From Nitrospina sp. (GTDB lineage Bacteria > Nitrospinota > Nitrospinia > Nitrospinales > Nitrospinaceae), in the NCBI GenBank assembly GCA_004357435.1, contig SMVS01000026.1, positions 1 through 5,506 of the forward strand: 5,506 bases of DNA, written 5' to 3'. Shown one piece after another: positions 1-4,462 of the stretch (position 1 is the first letter of the stretch; every line of letters starts with the position of its first letter). Made by a program: the position numbers and the translations under genes. The notes beneath the pieces were generated by a model, which did not search any database, was not told the DNA's origin, and was given only the letters and a program-made list of their open reading frames with translations.

Positions 1-128
1 CGGGCGTGGCCGACGTGGCAGTAGTCGTAGACGGTGACGCCACAGACATACATCCGCACCTTGCCCTCTGCCAGAGGGACGAAGTCTTCCTTTTGCATGC
101 TGAGAGTGTTGAATATGCGCAGGCTCAT
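1..128 (-). CDS. cysS: Cysteinyl-tRNA synthetase, N-terminal fragment (gene runs off the left edge)
   Basis: The enzyme charges tRNA-Cys with cysteine using ATP in the cytoplasm. Only the first 42 codons are present. The minus-strand translation begins MSLRIFNTLSMQKEDF and continues to MYVCGVTVYDYCHVGHA, with the first two bases of an Arg codon at the edge. This is the typical class I CysRS N-terminus: an opening (I/L)xNTLS segment, the MYVCGxTVYD block whose Cys29 belongs to the zinc-binding set in this family, and the HIGH-type signature, here HVGH at residues 39-42 or so. The ATG at 126-128 is chosen because family members start just before the RIFNTL segment; the internal Met11 would remove it. 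No convincing Shine-Dalgarno lies upstream, and a -10-like hexamer sits only 8 bases before the ATG, so the mRNA may be leaderless. Identity is secure despite the short length. Confidence 0.93.
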   Translation of the reverse strand, partial: MSLRIFNTLSMQKEDFVPLAEGKVRMYVCGVTVYDYCHVGHA

Positions 129-136
129 AAGGACAA

Positions 137-163
137 ATTATCATCCCGTGCCGATAAAATCAA
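137..163 (-). promoter_or_regulatory. Candidate sigma-70-type promoter of cysS
   Basis: On the minus strand TTGATT (158-163) and GATAAT (137-142, 5 of 6 to consensus) are separated by 15 bases, a short spacer. Transcription would start about 129-131, essentially at the cysS ATG (128), which would explain the missing Shine-Dalgarno. The hairpin that ends the repeat array (168-182) lies just upstream of the -35. This is a pattern match only. Confidence 0.35.
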
Positions 164-167
164 TCCG

Positions 168-549
168 CCAGGTTGCACCTGGAGGCGAAGGGTCGCACTC
201 TTCTTGCACTCAACAATTATGGGGCATGATGCCAAGTGCCAGCTTCTTGGGTCCAGCGTCACGCTGGCCGGGCAACGCCCGGAAGCAATGGGTCAGACTC
301 TGGATTGCACTCAATAATTATGGGGCATGATTCGAAGAGTTCAGCCTCTTGGGTCCAGCGTCACGCTGGCCGGGCAACGCCCGGAAGCAACGGGTCAGAC
401 TCTGGATTGCACTCAATAATTGCAGGGCATGATGCCAAGTGCCAGCTTCTTGGGTCCAGAGGCACGCTGGCCCGTTGGAGCCAGGGCACCTGGAGGCGAA
501 GGGTCGCACTCTCCCTGCGCTCAGCGGTGGTGGGGCATGATTCAAAGAG
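168..549. repeat. Imperfect tandem array of ~101-108-base structured repeats, about four copies
   Basis: The anchor GGGGCATGAT recurs at 221, 322, 424 (AGGGCATGAT) and 532, giving periods of 101, 102 and 108. Positions 245-319 match 347-421 with one mismatch (289/391). Positions 222-256 equal 425-459 exactly, and 175-201 equal 486-512 exactly. The array starts with a partial copy (168-220) and ends with a partial copy (532-549, 17 of 18 identical to 322-339). Copies 1 and 2 carry two abutting perfect hairpins: CCAGCG-TCA-CGCTGG (253-267, 355-369) and CCGGGC-AAC-GCCCGG (268-282, 370-384). The second hairpin is CCAGGT-TGC-ACCTGG in the first partial copy (168-182) and CCAGG-GCA-CCTGG in copy 3 (481-493), so pairing is kept while sequence changes. 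An AT-rich linker (TTGCACTCAATAATTATG) follows. No credible protein is encoded. The repeat class was not recognised; orientation is unknown. Confidence 0.85.
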
Positions 550-610
550 ACCTTGGCAGAACACGCAAAATCTGGATTGGTGCCGACAGCTCTGATGGGA
601 GATCAATGGG
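550..610. other. Degenerate right flank of the repeat array
   Basis: After the last clear repeat head the sequence diverges. TCTGGATTG (571-579) matches the tail segment of copies 1 and 2 (for example 299-307), so this may be a decayed, internally deleted repeat remnant. No gene, promoter or further structure is evident. Confidence 0.3.
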
Positions 611-612
611 TT

Positions 613-640
613 CCCCCTTTCCGAAGGGGGCTAGGGGGCT
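613..640. repeat. CCCCC/GGGGG hairpin with duplicated right arm
   Basis: CCCCCTT (613-619) pairs perfectly with AAGGGGG (624-630) around a 4-base loop. The right arm is part of a direct repeat, GGGGGCT at 626-632 and again at 634-640, so two alternative stems are possible. C5/G5 hairpins of this form resemble short dispersed intergenic repeats seen in many bacterial genomes; that resemblance is from memory. It lies about 105 bases beyond the stop of the TPR/cupredoxin gene and has no T-run on either strand, so it does not look like an intrinsic terminator. Confidence 0.6.
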
Positions 641-654
641 TGTTCCTTAGTTTC

Positions 655-676
655 GTTGCCTCACTTATGAGGCAAC
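655..676 (-). terminator. Perfect 9-bp stem-loop downstream of the TPR/cupredoxin gene (possible transcript end)
   Basis: GTTGCCTCA (655-663) and TGAGGCAAC (668-676) form a perfect 9-bp stem with a 4-base loop, starting about 68 bases past the stop of the minus-strand gene. The position suits a 3'-end or stabilising structure. The minus-strand sequence after the stem (GAAACTAAGG) lacks a T-run, so a canonical Rho-independent terminator is not shown; the stem itself is certain. Confidence 0.4.
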
Positions 677-744
677 ACAAAAACATAGATTCTTCGTCGC
701 TGAACGCTCCTCAGAATGACCAGGCTATGGAAGGGTTCCGTCGG

Positions 745-2703
745 TCAGGGAGAGGGTTTGAAACGGTGGTTCAGTTCCTGAACGTTGGTGCGCAGTTGGG
801 CGACGACGCGTTCGGCCTTGAATTTCAATAAAGCCTCGGTGACCTCCTCCGATTTGTCGATGCCCGCTATCTTTTTGCGGATTTCATCCAGCGCCGTTTC
901 CAGCTTTTCACTGCGCTTTTCACTGAAGCTCTTGGCGATTGCGCTCTTCAGTCCGCCGCCGTCGTAATGCTTGGTGATGGCCATCAACATGCGTTTGTGC
1001 GGAATCGATTTCTTGCCTTTTTTCCAACCCTCGATGGCCTGATAGATTTCTTTTTCGATGTTGTCCACCAGCAGGTTGTAATCGATATCATCCACCAAAT
1101 CGTGGATCTCTCCCGGTTTGGATTCAGAGACGATCTTGAAATCTTCGGTCAGATCCGGCCCGGTTAAAGAAACAATTCTGGAATATTGGGCGACTTCATC
1201 CGGGTACAGTTGCGGGTGCCAGAATTCCATGATGTATTCCTGGCTCTTCACCGAGTCGAATTGGAACTCGCCCTGGGCATTGGTCTGGGTAAAGTATCCG
1301 TTGGGCACCACAAACACGGTGCCGATCATGTCCTTGTGCAGGTTGCACCGCAGAATCACCGGCCCCGCCGCGATCATCTTCATGGACTTCGACGTGCCCC
1401 CGGCCATGGCCCCCAGGTTGAACTGGTTGTTCAGGGATTTCGAATAGATGTTGTGGACCTCATTGTCGTTGTTGACGAAGGTGAGGATGGACCCGACCTG
1501 GACCACCGAGTGGGCGGGAGAAAATTGCAGATCCGTTTGCTGGATTTCGATTTGCTGAGTGGTTTGATTGGGAATCCGCAACTTGTCTTTGGTTTCAAGA
1601 AAGACTACGCCGCGCTCGTCGGCGGGCTGGCCGTTGATAGTGACGTGGCCCTTGACGAGGGTGACCTTTTTCTCAATTTTACTGGAAGACCCCTCCATAT
1701 TATGGCCGGAGCCCTCCGATTTTTTCCCCTCGGTTGGGGCGGTGTCCAGCTTGGCGGTTTGGGTCTCGCCTTTTTTAGGGGAATTTTTGAGTCGGGCTTT
1801 TTTCATGCCCTCGCCCGGCTTGCGCAATCCCATGGCGGTCAAAAACTGAATCACAAACGGTTGGTCGAAGGTCTTGTCGAGTTCGATCGCGCGTTCGAAG
1901 TGGGGCGCCGCGCCTTCATAGTTCTTCTGCAGACTGCGCACCACAGCCAGGTTGAAGTGTGCCTGCGCCAGGTCTTCCTTGATCTCCAGCGCTTTCATGT
2001 AACCGGCTTCCTCTTCCGTGTATTGTTTTTTCAGGCCGTGGCTTTTGCCCAGATAATTGTAAGCGAGATAATGCCGGGGGTTGAGGGCGATGGTTTTTTG
2101 AAAGAGGTCGATCGCCGCGTCGGCATTTTTTTCGTGGAGGCGGGTGAGGCCCCAATTGAAAACGATTTCCTCGTCGTCCGGGGCCAACTCATGGGCTATC
2201 GCGAACCGCTTGTTGGCGCCCTTGAATTTTTCCTGCATGCGCAGGGACGCCCCCCAGATCGCATAAACTTCCGCAGACTTGGGACTCAACTCGGCGGCTT
2301 TTTCAAACGCCACATGGGCCAGTTCGAATTTGCCCTGGTCGGTCAACTGCATCCCCAGGGATATTTGTTGCAGAGTTTCCGGGGGCAGGGGGGGGCCTTC
2401 GGCAGAAGCCGCCACCTCAGCCACTTTCTCCGGTCCCGGTTTTTCTGCCGGGTCGGGCCCACCGGCGCCCTCCAAACTTTCCGCAGGTTTGGCATCGGGA
2501 TTGGAGGCCGGCAGTTCGCCAGAGGTTTTTTTATATTTGGTGTAGGGTTCCAAATGAGTGGGCGGTGCGGACAGGTAGAACAATCCCCACACCATCACGC
2601 TGGCTCCGACGGCCACCGCCAGAATTTTAAGGATTTTTGCCGTTCCCAATATGGGTGTGCTGGCGCCAACGCTCTGTCTTTGAAATTCTTTTTTATGTGT
2701 CAT
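745..2703 (-). CDS. Membrane-anchored TPR protein with a MauL-like cupredoxin (blue-copper-type) domain
   Basis: This 652-residue protein starts with a basic N-terminus and one hydrophobic segment (about 24-46), so the bulk should lie on the outer face of the inner membrane. A Pro/Ala/Glu-rich linker (about 50-108) leads to five consecutive 34-residue TPRs (about 111-279). After a Lys/Ser/Gly linker (about 295-345) comes a cupredoxin-like beta domain (about 346-467). It holds a likely type 1 copper set: His417 (NEVHNIY) and Cys453, His456 and Met459 in RCNLHKDM, the CxxHxxM form seen in methylamine-utilisation-type plastocyanin-like proteins. A carboxypeptidase-regulatory-like strand set follows (470-497, GYFTQTNAQGEFQF...EFWHP). 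Residues 534-652 are helical, charged and unassigned. The ATG at 2701-2703 has a modest GGAAA nearby. The likely role is copper binding or electron transfer within a TPR-scaffolded envelope complex; that role is inferred, and the partner is unknown. Confidence 0.88.
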   Translation of the reverse strand: MTHKKEFQRQSVGASTPILGTAKILKILAVAVGASVMVWGLFYLSAPPTHLEPYTKYKKTSGELPASNPDAKPAESLEGAGGPDPAEKPGPEKVAEVAASAEGPPLPPETLQQISLGMQLTDQGKFELAHVAFEKAAELSPKSAEVYAIWGASLRMQEKFKGANKRFAIAHELAPDDEEIVFNWGLTRLHEKNADAAIDLFQKTIALNPRHYLAYNYLGKSHGLKKQYTEEEAGYMKALEIKEDLAQAHFNLAVVRSLQKNYEGAAPHFERAIELDKTFDQPFVIQFLTAMGLRKPGEGMKKARLKNSPKKGETQTAKLDTAPTEGKKSEGSGHNMEGSSSKIEKKVTLVKGHVTINGQPADERGVVFLETKDKLRIPNQTTQQIEIQQTDLQFSPAHSVVQVGSILTFVNNDNEVHNIYSKSLNNQFNLGAMAGGTSKSMKMIAAGPVILRCNLHKDMIGTVFVVPNGYFTQTNAQGEFQFDSVKSQEYIMEFWHPQLYPDEVAQYSRIVSLTGPDLTEDFKIVSESKPGEIHDLVDDIDYNLLVDNIEKEIYQAIEGWKKGKKSIPHKRMLMAITKHYDGGGLKSAIAKSFSEKRSEKLETALDEIRKKIAGIDKSEEVTEALLKFKAERVVAQLRTNVQELNHRFKPSP

Positions 2704-2745
2704 CGGTTTTTCCAGAAGCCATACAGTTTTTTGGTTCTTATATTA

Positions 2746-2764
2746 ATAGAGGGTTGCCCTCTAT
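2746..2764. promoter_or_regulatory. Perfect 8-bp inverted repeat between fmdB-like gene and TPR/cupredoxin gene
   Basis: ATAGAGGG (2746-2753) and CCCTCTAT (2757-2764) form a perfect 8-bp stem with a 3-base loop, 42 bases before the TPR/cupredoxin start. On the minus strand it is followed by TAATATAAG, which could be either a weak AT-rich terminator tail for the fmdB-like gene or a -10 region, making the repeat an operator. The sequence does not decide between these. The structure is certain and its role is not. Confidence 0.45.
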
Positions 2765-2802
2765 GCGATCCCGGTCTTTTGGGTCCGGCAGTCCGTGGGT
2801 TT

Positions 2803-3051
2803 TTACAATTCCGACCGGAGTCTGGGAAGCGGTAAATTTAAAACACTTTTCTTGGGAAGTTCGTCAGCCGTTACCGGAGAACTCAATTTTTTAGGGGAGC
2901 CTGGAATTTTGGCAACGCACGCAGACATCCTGTGCTGGGTGTTGGCGCCCCCGCATTCGGAACACGTGGTGGCTGATTTATCCACACGGGTGGATTGCAG
3001 GAGGATAAAATCTTTTTGGCAATCCTCGCAATAATATTCGTACAACGGCAT
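2803..3051 (-). CDS. FmdB-family small zinc-ribbon protein
   Basis: This 82-residue protein begins MPLYEYYCEDC, the hallmark start of the FmdB/CxxC_CxxC_SSSS putative regulatory family. Two CxxC knuckles, Cys8/Cys11 and Cys30/Cys33 (CSEC), should bind one zinc ion. The remainder (about 44-82) is basic, rich in Ser and Pro, and poorly conserved, as is usual in the family. The frame stays open upstream to an ATG at 3087, but the start at 3051 is preferred. It gives the family N-terminus exactly, and AAAGGAA lies about 8 bases upstream. The family was named from a gene linked to formamidase regulation, but its molecular function is largely unknown and no amidase gene is nearby. The next gene on the strand starts 99 bases downstream, so they may be co-transcribed. 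A divergent promoter region separates it from the dCTP deaminase gene. Confidence 0.9.
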   Translation of the reverse strand: MPLYEYYCEDCQKDFILLQSTRVDKSATTCSECGGANTQHRMSACVAKIPGSPKKLSSPVTADELPKKSVLNLPLPRLRSEL

Positions 3052-3072
3052 GGCCGGGTTCCTTTCGGAGAA

Positions 3073-3092
3073 AAACTTTGGTTGCAAAGTTT
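3073..3092 (-). promoter_or_regulatory. Leader hairpin upstream of the fmdB-like gene
   Basis: AAACTTTG (3073-3080) and CAAAGTTT (3085-3092) form a perfect 8-bp stem with a 4-base loop. In the minus-strand transcript predicted from the promoter at 3104-3133, this hairpin sits at the 5' end and is followed directly by TTTCTCC, about 20 bases before the start codon. It could stabilise the mRNA, modulate initiation or act as a weak attenuator; stem stability is modest because it is AT-rich. Confidence 0.4.
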
Positions 3093-3094
3093 CG

Positions 3095-3113
3095 ATGATT
3101 AGGATTTAATCAT
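3095..3113. promoter_or_regulatory. Operator-like 7-5-7 inverted repeat over the fmdB-like promoter
   Basis: ATGATTA (3095-3101) and TAATCAT (3107-3113) are perfect inverted arms around GGATT. The repeat covers the predicted -10 hexamer (3104-3109) and start point (about 3097) of the minus-strand promoter, the classical place for a dimeric repressor to bind. The palindrome is certain; the regulator is unknown. Confidence 0.4.
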
Positions 3114-3133
3114 AGCTTCAAATGGCCTGTCAA
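3104..3133 (-). promoter_or_regulatory. Sigma-70-type promoter for the fmdB-like gene
   Basis: On the minus strand a perfect TTGACA (-35, plus coordinates 3128-3133) is followed after 18 bases by TTAAAT (-10, 3104-3109, 4 of 6 to consensus). Predicted start is near 3097, giving a leader of about 45 bases with a hairpin and then the Shine-Dalgarno before the ATG at 3051. It likely also serves the TPR/cupredoxin gene if the two are co-transcribed. Confidence 0.5.
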
Positions 3134-3173
3134 ATGTAATTTCCAGCCCATTCAGCACCCGAGCCTCTTGATA

Positions 3174-3201
3174 TTGAAACGCATACATTCTGCTTGATAA
3201 C
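3174..3201 (+). promoter_or_regulatory. Candidate promoter of the dCTP deaminase gene
   Basis: TTGAAA (3174-3179, 5 of 6) and GATAAC (3196-3201, 4 of 6) are spaced by 16 bases. Start would be about 3207-3209, leaving only about 11 bases before the ATG at 3219. No Shine-Dalgarno lies in that space. An alternative -35 is TTGATA at 3168-3173. Confidence 0.35.
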
Positions 3202-3218
3202 CCCGCGTCTGAGTTTTC

Positions 3219-4391
3219 ATGAAAACGTTAACCGCCAAATCGCTGGTCAAAAAGACCCTCGAACAGACCCTCAAGGGCAAGTCGGGGTATCTGGCCGATC
3301 GGTCTATTGAGTTGGCCTGCCACCAGGGGATCATCCACACGGAAAACTCACTGTGGGATTCCCAGATCCAGCCGGTCAGCCTGGATTTGCGGCTGGGCAA
3401 GAAGGCCTACCGCATCCAGAGCAGTTTTCTGCCAGAAAAGGACACTGTGGAGAGGAAGTTGAAGGACCTCATGCTCTACGAAGTGGATTTGAGGGATGGC
3501 GGTATTTTGGAAAAAGGCGCGATTTATCTGATCCCGCTCATGGAGGAACTGGATCTGCCATCGGCCATTTATGGGTGCACCAATCCCAAAAGCTCCACCG
3601 GGCGGCTGGATATGTTCACCCGGGTGATCATCGACCACGGGCACCGGTTCGATGAAATCTCTCCAGGTTACAAGGGCAAATTGTATCTCGAAGTCATTTC
3701 ACGGTCGTTCCCGGTGCGCGTCAAGGAAGGCATCACGCTCAATCAATTGCGGCTCATTCAGGGCAACCCGCACCTGTCCGACACCCAACTCAAAACCATT
3801 TATAAAAAAACGCCGATTCTTTTCGATAAAAAGGGGCCGGCGATCGGTGTCAATGATGTGAAAATCGACGGCGGATTGTTCATCAGCGTCGATCTCGCCG
3901 GGCGGGGGAAAAATGCTATCGTGGCTTACAAGGCCAAGACCAACAGCAGTGTCATCGATCTGACCAAAACCAACCATTATCTTCCGGAAGATTTCTGGGA
4001 GCCGATCAGGGTTCATAAAAAAAACCGGCTGGTGCTGGAGCCAGAGAGTTTCTATATCATGATGTCCAGGGAAAAAATATGCATCTGGCCCAATCTGGTG
4101 GGGGAAATGATTGCCTACGAACCGAACAGCGGTGAACTTCGGACGCATTACGCCGGGTTTTTTGATCCGGGTTTCGGCTGGCATGGGGGGCGCTCCAGCA
4201 AAGGCCAGGGCACTCGCGCCGTCATGGAGGTGCGGCCGCACGATGTGCCTTTCATGGTCGAAGACGGGCAGACCTTTTGCCGCCTCAAATTTGAAAAGAT
4301 CACCGAAAAGCCCAATCGGGTTTATGGGAAGGATATCGCCTCCCATTATCATTCGCAGGAATTAAAACTCAGTAAATACTTCAAAAGCTGA
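3219..4391 (+). CDS. dcd: Two-domain 2'-deoxycytidine 5'-triphosphate deaminase (dCTP deaminase)
   Basis: This cytoplasmic enzyme should convert dCTP to dUTP and ammonia, feeding dUMP and dTTP synthesis. The 390-residue length fits the long Dcd form, with two dUTPase-like domains in one chain, rather than the roughly 190-residue E. coli type. N-half: QPVSLDLRLG (51-60), then NPKSSTGRLDMFTRV (122-136), whose Ser125 and Arg129 align with the catalytic-loop Ser/Arg of E. coli Dcd, and YKGKLYLEV (151-159), where Glu158 aligns with the general base Glu138. C-half: IDL...DFWEPI (246-263), AGFFDPGFG (312-320) and VMEVRP (335-340), with Glu337 in the matching position; the SSxGR loop is absent, suggesting division of labour between halves. 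An in-frame TGA at 3210 fixes ATG 3219 as the first start; residues 1-22 are a basic extension ahead of the usual N-terminus. The start codon lies in the palindrome GTTTTCATGAAAAC, with no clear ribosome site. Confidence 0.9.
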   Translation: MKTLTAKSLVKKTLEQTLKGKSGYLADRSIELACHQGIIHTENSLWDSQIQPVSLDLRLGKKAYRIQSSFLPEKDTVERKLKDLMLYEVDLRDGGILEKGAIYLIPLMEELDLPSAIYGCTNPKSSTGRLDMFTRVIIDHGHRFDEISPGYKGKLYLEVISRSFPVRVKEGITLNQLRLIQGNPHLSDTQLKTIYKKTPILFDKKGPAIGVNDVKIDGGLFISVDLAGRGKNAIVAYKAKTNSSVIDLTKTNHYLPEDFWEPIRVHKKNRLVLEPESFYIMMSREKICIWPNLVGEMIAYEPNSGELRTHYAGFFDPGFGWHGGRSSKGQGTRAVMEVRPHDVPFMVEDGQTFCRLKFEKITEKPNRVYGKDIASHYHSQELKLSKYFKS

Positions 4392-4406
4392 CCCCCGCCA
4401 TATAAT
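4380..4406 (+). promoter_or_regulatory. Candidate promoter of scpB
   Basis: A consensus TATAAT (4401-4406) follows TTCAAA (4380-4385, 4 of 6) after a short 15-base spacer. Start would be near 4413, giving a leader of about 50 bases ending in the strong AGGAGG. The -35 overlaps the last codons of the dCTP deaminase gene. The poor -35 and spacing make this tentative. Confidence 0.3.
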
Positions 4407-4424
4407 TTTTGCGGTGGCTGGGGT
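4391..4424 (+). terminator. Inverted repeat after the dCTP deaminase stop (weak terminator or operator)
   Basis: ACCCCCGCCA (4391-4400) and TGGCTGGGGT (4415-4424) pair over 10 positions with one mismatch, around a 14-base loop; an alternative inner stem is CCGC/GCGG (4395-4398 with 4411-4414). Only TTT follows, so termination would be weak. The loop contains TATAAT, so the arms may instead flank a promoter for scpB. Confidence 0.4.
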
Positions 4425-4450
4425 TTATGGATAGAATGGGGCGTTAACGC

Positions 4451-4456
4451 AGGAGG
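4451..4456 (+). promoter_or_regulatory. Shine-Dalgarno AGGAGG fixing the GTG start of scpB
   Basis: A perfect AGGAGG lies 6 bases before GTG 4463. It decides in favour of this non-ATG start; the nearby ATG at 4473 is out of frame. Confidence 0.85.
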
Positions 4457-4462
4457 CATTCA

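Noticed and set aside
64..78. Inverted repeat CCCTCTG-C-CAGAGGG
   Set aside because: It lies inside the cysS coding sequence in a stretch explained by codons; a 7-bp match with a 1-base loop is probably chance.
168..549. CRISPR array
   Set aside because: The similarity spans the whole unit rather than short identical repeats separated by unique spacers. The period is about 101-108 bases, and there are no cas genes.
168..549. T-box or similar riboswitch leader for cysS
   Set aside because: No T-box consensus, specifier loop or antiterminator/terminator pair was recognised, and a candidate promoter lies between the array and cysS.
236..595. Open frame of 119 codons on the plus strand through the tandem array
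   Set aside because: It exists because the 102-base period is a multiple of three between two copies. The peptide is rich in Gly, Ser, Arg and Trp and shows no domain. Other frames on both strands are equally open, and no ribosome site precedes it.
1186..2835. 549-codon open frame on the plus strand opposite the TPR/cupredoxin gene
   Set aside because: The minus strand encodes clear TPR consensus and a CxxHxxM copper motif across the same bases. The antisense frame gives a Phe/Gly/Leu/Arg-rich product without domains, typical of a complementary-strand shadow.
3052..3087. Longer fmdB-like start at ATG 3087 (12 extra residues)
   Set aside because: The family begins MPxYEYxCxxC, which coincides with the ATG at 3051 preceded by AAAGGAA. 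The extension would also run through the leader hairpin.
3699..4352. 217-codon minus-strand open frame within the dCTP deaminase gene
   Set aside because: It is antisense to well-conserved Dcd motifs and has no recognisable domain or ribosome site.
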